Positions 24,601 through 35,087 of a stretch of 64,000 nucleotides of DNA are shown piece after piece. The notes beneath the pieces are model-generated. The model had not been told where the DNA came from, did no database searches, and was given only the letters and a program-made list of their open reading frames with translations. The stretch covers positions 1 through 64,000 of the forward strand of contig JAOVVO010000318.1 of NCBI GenBank assembly GCA_028564675.1, read 5' to 3'. The stretch is from Onchocerca lupi (Eukaryota; Nematoda; Chromadorea; Rhabditida; Onchocercidae). Each line of letters opens with the position of its first letter. The first letter of the stretch is position 1. The position numbers and the translations under genes were made by a program.

Positions 24601-26695
24601 TAACTGATGATTTTGGATTGTCGGCTGTTGCTTCTATTGCGTTTTTGTCCATGCTCTGGCGCTTTCTGGGTGTCATTAATCAAGGACGGAATTGCATCCA
24701 TCAAAGCGGGCACCGACTTCAATGATTACATCATTTCCTGTCGTTGATGTGGTTTGGTCTCTAGAATGAGTTTAAAAAAAAGTCAATATGTTCCAATTTC
24801 TCATCAATTTTAGCTAACATTACATTTAATTTCTTACGAAATAAAATGAGTGAGGAAAAGATAGAATTATTTTATTTACATTAATATGAATCACCTTTTA
24901 TTCGATTATTTCGACATATCCTTTCAAAATTAAGCTTAAATTTTTGAATAATTTCTGTCATATTTTTCCATAAAAACTAAAAATTTTACATTTAATTAGC
25001 GATGCGTATGAGTGCTATACAAACTGATGAACAACTTGTATATGTTGTACGATGTTTGAGTGCATATGCTGATGCTTGTGGATTATTGAATTCTAAACCA
25101 GAATTGCAAGAGGTATCTCTTCTTTTTTTTTTTTTATTTTGTATTGATACGTCATGTGATAATTGACATAAAAGCTTATACCAGTATTTGTCGCGAAAGT
25201 TTTTTGTATTTTAACAGAAATATTAATGAGAAAACTTTTATTGATTGACGGAGATAGAATAAAGTCAGATAATATCACGATTACAGTTGATCGTTTTGCT
25301 TATGGTAGAGATGGATTGAATGTAGATGGATCGGATTAAAGTGGAGGGTATTGATTGCCGAGTGAATTTGAGTGATTATTGAGTTAATTGCTACTGACTC
25401 AGTGATTTCTATTGTGACTACTACTGTTCAATGTCCGCTAGAAGCTCCATTTTATAACGAATAATCCTTTGTCTTGTAGTAGGCGGTGACTTACAATACA
25501 TTATACAAAGGAATTGGTTATTAGGATAAAAGATAAGAGATAGACAATGCTTACAATTTTAAACAATGCACACAAGCTGTGGTTCTTACAGTATTCTAAC
25601 AATTTAAATAATTTTAGACAATGCACGCAAGCTTTAGCAGATCGGAAGGTGAATGTACGAAGGGTTTTGTGTCAGGCTAAAGGATAAGAAATGGATAAAT
25701 AATTTAATTGACTGAGAAATATTACTAATCTCTGTTATATAAAGATCATTCTATCATATTTATATTATAAATATCTCGGTTGTAACAAATAATTAGTTTA
25801 TAAATATAATGTAGTTGATAATTAATATAGTAAAAAAATGATGTAGAAATAAGTTGATTATCCAATAAATGATTTTTTTCGTTTTTTTCTTTTTTTTTTT
25901 TTCTAGAAAGCTGAGAAATTCTCCGATGAATATACTGCTATGTTAACAGCAAAAAAAACTATGGTATCGACGGTACAGAAGATAATTTTACCAGAAGCAG
26001 AACCAGTTGAGCGACAGAAAGTAGTTTTACCGGAAGTGGAAATGGTTGAGGAACAACCAGCAGCAAAAGTAGAAGAGCGACGGGAAGAACCATCACAAAA
26101 GTCGATACAAGAAATTTTAGAACCTAATGCGACAGGCATAAAATTGGATCAATCTAAAATGGCACCGAAGCAGGCTCAACCGTTAAAAACGTTTGGAGAC
26201 GAGAAGCAAGCACAGAAGGTAGCAAAGCCAAAGAATGAATTGGTACCATCACCTTCTACAACTCCGGTTCAGAAACAGCAGAAAGCAGCTGAACCAACAC
26301 CATCATTTTTTGCTAGTCCCGTTCAGCAACCACGAAAATCAGCTCAACCGATATTATCACCTGCTACGGTTGCACCGGTTCAGCAGAAGAAACAAACACC
26401 ATCTTCAATTGTTCCGATTCAGAAACCGCAGAAACAAGCAGTGAAAGAGGATTGGAAAACGTTACAAAAGCAATCATTAATGATACAACAACAATCACAA
26501 ATTGTGCACTTGTCACAACAACCTGGAAAGCTTGGACATAAGGTAGATCGTGAATTAAAGCAATTAAAATTATTGTTGGAATCAGCGAATTTTAAAAATT
26601 TATTTTCAAAGCCGTTATTACTAGCTGTATCACTATCATATTCCAAAATTAACACTTATTCAAATATAAACATTAAATTATGGTATTCGTGTTAA
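20457..26695 (+). CDS. Classical protein tyrosine phosphatase, cytoplasmic type (10 exons)
   Basis: Removes phosphate from phosphotyrosine by a cysteinyl-phosphate mechanism. Exons: 20457-20511, 20721-20911, 21046-21135, 21447-21570, 21958-22070, 22285-22438, 23256-23376, 23530-23732, 25000-25112, 25907-26695. All phases agree and give 650 residues. A Lys/Arg/Glu-rich N-terminus (1-105) precedes the catalytic domain (about 110-385). That domain has KNRY (149-152), SDYIHANHV, FICTQGPTEVTVNDFW, the WPD loop (283-285), the P-loop HCSAGIGRTG (313-322, catalytic Cys314 and Arg320) and the Q-loop QTDEQ (358-362). All key residues are present, so it should be active. The tail from about 389 is Pro/Gln/Lys/Val-rich and probably disordered. 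No signal peptide or membrane segment is visible. An alternative 3' end exists: donors at 26543 or 26629 could join an acceptor at 26782 and end VSQPKTTQLK. The large intron 23733-24999 contains an antisense ORF. Nematodes have many lineage-expanded phosphatases of this class; no specific orthologue is claimed. Confidence 0.93.
21611..21648 (+). repeat. T homopolymer of about 38
   Basis: An uninterrupted T tract within intron 4 of the phosphatase gene, one of the longest in the window. Its length is likely to vary between individuals and between sequence reads. Confidence 0.9.
24461..24676 (-). CDS. Nested small tail-anchored-like protein in a phosphatase intron
   Basis: A 71-codon minus-strand ORF lies wholly inside an intron of the plus-strand phosphatase gene. 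It has a hydrophilic N-terminal part (MTPRKRQSMDKNAIEATADN) and one hydrophobic segment near the C-terminus (FFFKLCLFIFLLSIVCCICV) ending IPHVLH. Base composition is visibly less A+T-rich than the flanking intron. AATAAA on the same strand (24442-24447) follows 14 bases after the stop, and an acceptor-like CATTCTAG lies upstream at about 24763-24770. Two upstream ATGs (MM stop, and a 35-codon overlapping ORF starting MDAIPSLIND) would interfere with translation unless a short intron is removed. A GTAATC donor just after the first ATG and a CACCCAG acceptor 64 bases on would join in frame. It could be a real small membrane protein or the decayed remnant of an inserted gene. Confidence 0.45.
   Translation of the reverse strand: MTPRKRQSMDKNAIEATADNPKSSVTVNLTTINSTLQSFHPRFFFKLCLFIFLLSIVCCICVYWTIPHVLH
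25523..25694 (+). repeat. Dispersed repeat, copy A (decayed, internally duplicated)
   Basis: Shares AGGATAAAAGATAAGAGAT and the rest of a roughly 140-base unit with the minus-strand copy at 30995-31133. Here the middle part is present twice (two CAATGCAC-CAAGC blocks about 60 bases apart). The frame that ends the unit encodes FRQCTQALADRK...QAKG then stop, parallel to copy B. It lies in the last intron of the phosphatase gene and carries an in-frame stop and a one-base deletion relative to copy B. Confidence 0.75.
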
Positions 26696-29022
26696 AAAAA
26701 AAAATAAATTTAGATGTCTTCTATTATTTCAACAATTAGCAATGAACTTATTATTAAAAATCAACAACTGAAACTAATTTAGGTATCACAACCGAAGACA
26801 ACACAATTGAAATAAAGCACCAAATTATGAGCTAAACGATACAAAACGGTAAAAAAAAAAGGGATGAATGCTAGCTGCTATAATGAATTGATAATGATAA
26901 ATTACATTAAATTTATGAGAAATTACTATAAAGGAATCAAATAAATCATTAAGTAAAGTTATAATTATTTGTAATATATGAAATAATTACATCGCAAAAT
27001 TAATTTCGCTCAAAAATTAAAGCAAAACATTTGATCAATTAATGATATCTTTCATCAACGAAAATCATTATGTTATTTGCTGGAAAGTATTATTTGAATC
27101 GAACTGTGCTCTTATATTAATGATTAAGTTTATATATTGAAACTGAAAATATTAGAACAATTAAATTCAAATGTTATTTTATTTATTAATTCATCAAGTT
27201 TATTAATTAATCTGAATAATTTTATTATTTCTAGCTTGCTATGTCTTACAAATTTAACAAATAATGTAACAATTAATGAATAAATGTTTTAATGAATAAC
27301 TTTACCATTCAGTTAATAAATAAATGTTTTCGAACAATAATTTCAGCTAATTATCAAATAAAATTTGATCGAGAAAAAAAAAGAAAAAAAAAAAACGGGA
27401 AAATTAATCAATAGTATTAACTTAGTGACTAATCAACAGTATTAACTTAGCAAATATTAACTAATCAACAAACGCTAAATAACTATCAAGTAGATATGAA
27501 ATGCCAATTCATCAAATAATAAGTGTAGCCGGAAAAATCCGAAAATTATAATTAATATTAACAAAGACTGGTAAAGTTGAAGAAGCGCGTAGTTTCAAAT
27601 ATTTTTTGTGAGGTAAATTTTATCAAACATTTTTTTTCATATGACTGATAATATTAATGCAGTAATTAAAAAGAAAAAAAAAAGCAAGAAGTTTATTTGC
27701 TAAAGGAAAATATTTTTTTTTTTCCAATCATAATCATAATTTATTGTTTATAATTTCTAGAAATTGTTTAATCTTTTTTGTTTTTTAATTTATCATTTAT
27801 ATAAAAAAAAGCAATATTAAATTCAATGTAATCTAGTATTTCTTTAAAATTTAATGCAATAATTGAAATGACAATTAGATTTTCGAATAATATCGGAATT
27901 TTATGAAATAAAAAACAAAAAAAAAAACAAAATCTCATGAATAATACTGAATTGTAAAAAAAAAAAAAAAAAAAATTGTTCGAATCAGAAATCTTTGTGA
28001 GTATTATTTTACTCAGATCGTTTCATTATCTGGCTTATTTATACTTCGTATCCTTCGTTTGCATTTGGCCAGCTTTCATATACTGCCTTGGCTTATGATT
28101 TATGCTAATTATGATGCTTATGACTATTACTGATAATATTTTGAATGAAGCTAAAAAAATCAATCGATCAATGGATATCAATTTTTTCATGAATTGATTT
28201 AACACTTGCTATTTTGACTCTATTTGACGGTATTTTTCTTTTTATCCGTCCTTTTCTATTCTTAAATTTATTTACAAACTAGATGTAAATTAACGCTTGT
28301 TCAATCAATCAATCAATACTGCCATCTTTTAATATTGAACATTGAATATTATTCAAATGAATATTATAAAATGTTTGATTTTTCTCTTTTTTTTTGGAAT
28401 TGAGTACTATTTTTTGCAATCATCATCATTGTATCATAGTAATTTTATTCAAATTAAAGTATTTTCAGAAATTATCTATGCATGCATTTTGGTAGCACTT
28501 TGTAAAATATTCATATTAGCCAATAGTAATTGTCGTAAATTAATTTAATTTGCATTTTTTTTTTTACCTCAAAATTTTATTATCCATTTATCTTTAAAAT
28601 TATGTACATGATTTTTTACAATTAATTCAATAAAAGATGCAATTTGTTGAAAAGAATAAAAAAGAAATGAATGAGAAATTAATTTATATTTTGAAAAATA
28701 TTAAAATATCAAATCTAATAATACTGCAAATTTCTCAGCCTCATAAATTTTTAAGGTTTGGAAATCAATTAAATTTGTACTACTCTTTTTCTTTTTTTTT
28801 TATTAAGAAAAAATTGTGATCATGGCATCATTTATTTTTTTTTTTTTTGTTTATTTATTTATTCAAATATTTACAGATTACTGAATTACAGTTTTTTCAA
28901 AAGTATTAATACATGAAATTAGCAGTATGCTATTTTCATGTTTTTCTTTTTTTTTAAATGCTTGATTTCCACCTTATCTTATCATTTTTTTATTCTTTCA
29001 TGAAATTATGGATAAAATTTTA
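26696..29022. other. Intergenic between convergent phosphatase and receptor genes
   Basis: Gene 3' ends converge here. An AATAAA at 26703-26708 lies just after the phosphatase stop, with a second at 26811-26816 after the alternative terminal exon. A minus-strand AATAAA (TTTATT at 28989-28994) serves the receptor gene. ORFs at 28342-28548 and 28637-28819 have F/I/K/N-rich composition and no splice or signal support. No other feature was seen. Confidence 0.55.
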
Positions 29023-32000
29023 TCATTGAAATTCTGATTCAAGTTCGGTAATAAGATTGTTTGTTGTAGCATCGTTATTTGATATCAATGATGGATTTTC
29101 TCTATCACTGATGATATTAGTTCGATTATCATGTTTATCATGTTGATTGTCGCAATTTTCTTTCTGTTCCTTTCTTTGTCTTTTATTTTGCACATCTGAA
29201 AAAGATAGAATTTTCAGTCGTGTATGATTTTCTTTAAATTTCAATTAAATTTTGACTAATTGAAGTATTCGAATTAAAATATATTACTATGAAAGAGAGA
29301 AATATAAAAATCATCAATCTCTTCGCAAAAATGAAACATGAATAAATATAATTGTTCCATTTTAATCTTTAATGATTTAAATTAATATTAGAAATAAATA
29401 ACTGATTTTTTTAGGAACTGATACCATTGATTGAAATTTATTTGATAATTGAATCTAACAATTTTTTGTATTGCTTTTAAATCGTTTTATGTCTTATTTT
29501 TTCATCAATTCATTCTTTTCATCATGAAAAATTTTTACTTGTCTAATTAATTCATTTCATTACAAATTAACTATCAATTCGATTGATTGATAGAATAGAA
29601 TGTATTTTACTAATCATTAATAATGTAGCCAACTGCTGAAAATTTCATTGAAATGACAAATAAATATTTAACAACTTGTTTCCATTGCATATTTAGCGTA
29701 AGCATCAGAAATTTTAGATTTTTGCAGAAAATATATTAAATGAATAATTTCACTAATTCATTGGAATAATTCCAATAATTTCATATTGATTATTATATTA
29801 GAAAATTGTAAAAACAATTATGAAATGTTATGTCAATCCTAATAAATTAATAGTTGTAATAATTGCATAAATTGAATGCATACCAAATTTAATTTAATTC
29901 ATTTGATATTATTGATTATTGATTTATTCATTTAATATTTATTAATTCCTTTTTTTTTTTTGCATTTTTTTTCAATAAAATAATAACGATAATAATAGAA
30001 ATGTTTTTTGATTATTAATCGATTTAAAAGATATGAAATTGAAAACATTCGTAAAAATTGCTTACTTTCTGGTAGCATACCAATATAAAGACATCGTTTC
30101 ATGCGACAACTACGACATATTTTACGATAACCAGTAGCTGAAAATTGAAAAAAAAAAAATTTAAGAATTAAAAATCTTCAACTCTATGCACATATTATAC
30201 GATGATTTTATTTTCTTATTTTAATTTTTAAGTTTATTTTATAGAACGCGTAAAAAAGAAAAAAAAATTAATTACAAAATTATTTTAGAATTGAAAGAAA
30301 AAAAATTTTTTCTCATAATTTCATCTTAAAAATTTATCAAATAATCAATCATCATCAAATTATACACACCATAACTTAATTTTATATCACAACGCTGTGA
30401 TCGTTTACAAGTATAATTCTTTTCATCGCTGACTGTTCGTCTGAAATAATCACTGATAAATTATATTCAAATTAGTATTATCATGATAAAATTCTTAATT
30501 AGTAATCGTTTTTTTCTATCTCATGTTAAAATAATTGTAAAAAATACTAGACATCGATTTTGAAATTTTTATGATCATATCATATAGTGCTGTAAATAAA
30601 AACATTCATTCCTCTTTATATGATATCAATTTAGCATTTGTAAGATAAAATATGACACGAAATTAAATTCAAAATTTAAAAAAAAGAAACCTTTATGAAT
30701 ATAAAAATTCAATATTTGCTAATGCAATGCAATATTTTGCATAAAGGGAGAGAATTTAAGCAGAAAATCAAAAAAAAAAAAAAAGAAATATATTGTCGAT
30801 AAAATCGAAATATTTTATAATTATAAATATGATAGAATAAAAAAAATCAAAATCTCTCAAAAAAAAAAAAAGAACAAAATCAAAAAAAAATTTATAATAT
30901 AAATATGATAGAATAAAAAATCAAAAATCACAAAATATCAAAAATTTCTTTATTACAGAAATTAATAATATTTCTCAATCAATTAAATTATTTATCCATT
31001 TTTTATTCTTTAATCTGATACAAAAGTCTTTGTTCTCTCATCTTTCGATTTACTAAAGCTTGCATGCATTGTTTAAAATTGTAAAGCATTATCGATCTCT
31101 TATCTTTTATCCTTTTATCCTATTCGCTATAAAAATGAGCAATAATTTTTTGTCTAAAAAAAAAAAAAATTCAAAAAAAAGAAAAATTTTTTTAGATTAA
31201 ATTTTTTAGGTTCAAACAGACATTAAACAGTAGTCATAATAGTAATTACTGAATCATTCGTAATTAATTCAATAATCATTCAAATTCACTTAAAAATCAA
31301 TATCCATCACTTAAATCCGATTCATCTATATTCAATCAATCTCTATCATAAGCAAAAATTGATTAACTATTATTAATCGTGATATTATCTAATTTTTAAA
31401 TTCTCTATTTCATAATATAAAAAAAAAACCAACATATCACTTCTATCACAATATATGCATTGTTAATTTTTTTAGAGCAATAAAAATTTGAAATATTGAC
31501 AAATAGCATTTCGAATAAAATGCGTTATCTCAAATATTTTTCATCATTTAAATTAAGGCAAAAAAAAAAGAAAAAAAAATTTTGATAGTTTAAATTTTTA
31601 GAAAAATTTGTTTAAAATTCTTGCATTTAGCGTAAAAATGTAAAAAATAAATAAATAAATAAAATAAATTGACCGAAAAAATGCAGCACATGCAGCGCAT
31701 GTTTTTGCACCAAAATGTAATCCATTGGAAGCAGCTGCAAGACAAACTTGACATAATTGTGTTCCAGGTGTTTTCCGAATTCCTGTTGAAGGTATGGTTC
31801 CAGGTAATGATTGTTGTGGTATTGATAATGCTGGTAAAGTATTAGATGTATCAAATGATAGTAACGAATAGCTGAAAAATTTTTGAAATAATTGAAATAA
31901 ATGCATTGAAATTTGAATAATTTTGTTTTTTATTGGGAATGATAATATCTTATCATTCTTCACTTCTATCAATGCTAACAATTGAATATAAAACTAGAAT

Positions 32001-34199
32001 ATTGCTTTATCATTTTTATTTTTTACACAACAATTATCACTAAAAAAGAAACATAATTTTGTTTTTTATTCGGAATGATAATATCTTATCATTCTTCACT
32101 TCGATCAATGCTAACAATTGAATATAAAACTAGAATATTGCTTTATCATTTTTATTTTTTACACAACAATTATCACTAAAAAAGAAAAAAAAAAATTGTT
32201 GAAAAATGATTAATAGTAATGAAAGAAATTTTTGAAATGCTAATGATTAATAATAATAGTTTTATTTTTTCAGTATTTTAAATTGAATTAAAAGTTAAAA
32301 TTTTTATTGATTGAAAATGATAGAAAAGTTGAAAATTTTGAAATCAAAAAAAAATTTTTTTGTCTAAAATAATGATTCAAAAGACTAATGGAGAAAATAA
32401 TTTAGGCCAAAGAAGATGGAAGAATTTTTAAGAATAATGATATTTATTTATTTATTTATTTTTTTTTTTTTGCTTTAAATTGCTGATGGAAAGATTAAAT
32501 TCTCTCGTAATCATATATTTTGGATCGGAATTTCTATTCTTTTGGATATTAAATGTTAAAATTTACAAATTTATTAATGCATTTTCGTATTGAAATTTTG
32601 CAAAAGATAACGATGTTGTAATTTAAAGAAAAAAGCAGGTTGAACTGTAGCATATCTAATGAAAAAAAAAGTTTGAAAAAAGCTATTAGTGCAAGTCAAA
32701 TAGGAAATTGAAAATTAGAAATGGAAATATTAATTGTTTTGTTGAAATGATAGAAACAGTAAAGTATGAATATTTCTTTGCATTTGAAGAATTTTTGTGA
32801 AAATGAAATGCAAGATTTATTCCAATGTATTTGTGGAAATTTTTTTTTTAGATAGAATAAATTAAGCAATCATCATTCAACCATTTTATTTTTTCCTTTT
32901 AAATTTTAAATTTTCTTTTCTTTTTTAGTGAAAAGTGAAAAATCTATCAAAAAATGAGGCAAACGAAAAGTGTATTGCCATTTATTCGATAAATTTATCA
33001 TGCAATTTTATCCCATATTTAATTCAAGCCACAAATTTATTGAATGATTAAATGATTAGTTCATTTCTCTCATTCATTTTCTGCCTTTAATTTGAAAATT
33101 TTTAAAATTTATCAAAAGTTTCTAATCCATAGAAATTATAATATATCAAAATTACATTCGCATAATTTATTGAAATTTAATCATTTGTAAATTTTTAATA
33201 TACCTTTGTTCAGATGATAATCTTGTTGATAATGGTACGGTGAAATCTTTGACAGTATATGGATATGAAGTTGAATAAATTGGTGTTGTTGTTGTAATCA
33301 TTTGTCGTACAGGTAAACTGGTGAAATTATTACTAGAATCCTATAATAAATTTACTTATTTCAATTATTGTAAGTGGAAAATTTATTAGAAAAAAAAAAA
33401 CTGAATCAAAAAAAAATGGAAAAAAAAATTTGTTTTAAATAAATAATTTTTTTTTTTTTTTTTTTTAAATGGAATAATTTTTATTCCTGTAAATTTGTCT
33501 TAAAAGATTAATATGCTGAAAATATTTTCATTAATTTGAAAAATATACGGTAATTTAGTTAAAATATCAATACATTGAATACTGATAATTTAATGTTAAA
33601 ATTGATAATACAAATAATATAAAACTAGTTTTTATGTGAACACTTTCGATCTAATTATTTCAAAATTAAAATAATACACAAAAAATTGTTATCAGCATTG
33701 TTAAAGATTACATAACATCTTTTCATACATTGATAATATGTAATCTAGCTATTCGTTATCAATGATCTTGTTAATTGTAATTCTCATAGAAATTTTTTAT
33801 ATTCCAATTGAAAATTTTTGTTATCAAAACTTAAAATCATTGCGTATTTCGTACATTGATATTTTTTTTTTTAGTGCTAACACAATAGCAATGTATGAAT
33901 GATCACAATCAATCATTTATCATCCAAAATGAAATTTCGATTAAAAAATCTTTTTAAGTTTGCAATTAAATAAATATCAAATGATTATTCGGTATTAATT
34001 AAAATACCGTACTAAAATACGGTAAAATACAGTACCGGCATTTGTGGTAATGGTACAATGCAATGTGGTCCAGTGAAATTACCGCTAGCAGTTTGACCAA
34101 TACTGGTACGAAAAGTTGGATCGTAATCCCAAAATAAAAACGATGACGTTGTAGCGTCAAGTATTGGATCACGTAAAACTGGAATCGATGTATCATCAA

Positions 34200-34233
<34 letters not shown>

Positions 34234-34296
34234 TTCATCAGCTTGTGGTAATGTAAAACCATATTGCCAAATATTACCGCAATTCCAATTATCCAT
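29023..34296 (-). CDS. Nuclear hormone receptor with DNA-binding domain but no ligand domain
   Basis: A predicted nuclear transcription factor. Exons in gene order: 34296-34036, 33340-33204, 31871-31674, 30440-30370, 30137-30066, 29195-29023. All phases agree and give 303 residues. The N-terminal 170 residues are unstructured-looking, with an 11-His run (22-32) and Thr/Ser/Pro-rich stretches. The C4 DNA-binding domain (173-238) has both zinc modules: CQVC...CAAC, then C-x5-C and CRSC, with P-box region CAACAAFFRRTVS and RMKRCLYIGM after the second module. CAACAAFF is typical of the nematode-expanded receptor group. After the domain only about 57 residues remain (QNKRQRKEQKENC... to ELESEFQ), far short of a roughly 200-residue ligand-binding domain. 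AATAAA (28989-28994) follows 29 bases past the stop, arguing for a true end. An acceptor at 34348 leaves the frame open for 17 more codons upstream, so another 5' exon is possible. Confidence 0.9.
30995..31133 (-). repeat. Dispersed repeat, copy B
   Basis: Reverse-strand relative of 25523-25694, sitting in an intron of the nuclear receptor gene. On the minus strand it holds an ORF (starting at an ATG, MLYNFKQCMQALVNRK, ending LLYQIKE then stop). Its residues and stop position align with the frame in copy A. Confidence 0.75.
31917..32187. repeat. 136-bp tandem duplication in a receptor intron
   Basis: Bases 31917-32052 and 32053-32187 are nearly identical, with about two substitutions (GGG/CGG near the start and TCT/TCG later). 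The duplication sits about 45 bases upstream, in gene sense, of the exon that encodes the first zinc module. The near identity implies a recent event. Confidence 0.93.
34202..34234 (-). repeat. CAT triplet repeat encoding poly-His
   Basis: A pure ATG/CAT triplet tract within the first coding exon of the nuclear receptor gene. On the minus strand it reads as 11 consecutive CAT codons, so its length is likely to vary between isolates without shifting the frame. Confidence 0.95.
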
Positions 34297-34347
34297 TTCT
34301 TTTCTATTTTTTTCAGGATTGAAAAAAACTTTTGCACTCCAAAAATT

Positions 34348-34470
34348 CTAAATTAATTAAAAATATATTGCCAAAAAAAGTATATCGATTTCTATTTCAT
34401 ATATATTTTTATCAATTATTTTTTACTCGAAAAAAAAAAAAGCAAATTTCAAATGCAAGGAATACATTTA

Positions 34471-34510
<40 letters not shown>

Positions 34511-35044
34511 TTATCAAAAAAAATATGGCAATTTGAAAATCAAAACGAAAAAAAATTTAATTTCAACTATAAGTATTTTGGTTCTTTGTTTGGTGCTATT
34601 AATTTTACGGTAACTATTCAGAATATACATTTCACGGTTGTAATTTTGGATCAAATTAATATATTTGTATGTTTTGTTTGATATTTTGTTTTTTCAAAAT
34701 TCAAAAATAAAAAAAATTTAAAAAAATATTTCTCTAATTTTTATATTTTCCCTTATTTTCGAATAATCCAAAGAATTTTTTTTTTTTTTTTTTTTTACAT
34801 CATAATATAGGAAACAAGTTTTCTTTGTTAGAATTTTAAATTATGAAAATATTATTATTACAAATGATTCCTTCATTCATTTACTTCTTTTTTTTTTGAA
34901 ATAATAATTTATCAATTATTTATTCGAAATTAATATTGCAAAAATTTCAATAGTAATAATTAAAAAAATTGTGCTTAATTTATTAATTTCATTAGAAATT
35001 TATAGTATTTTTTGAATTTAAATTAATCAATTTTATAACACATA

Positions 35045-35087
<43 letters not shown>

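Noticed and set aside
25903..26655. Minus-strand and shifted plus-strand ORFs over the phosphatase tail
   Set aside because: Shadows of the real 25907-26695 frame, which continues in phase from the preceding exon.
28342..28819. Two plus-strand ORFs (68 and 60 codons)
   Set aside because: F/I/K/N-rich, containing T or A runs, with no splice sites or polyadenylation context.
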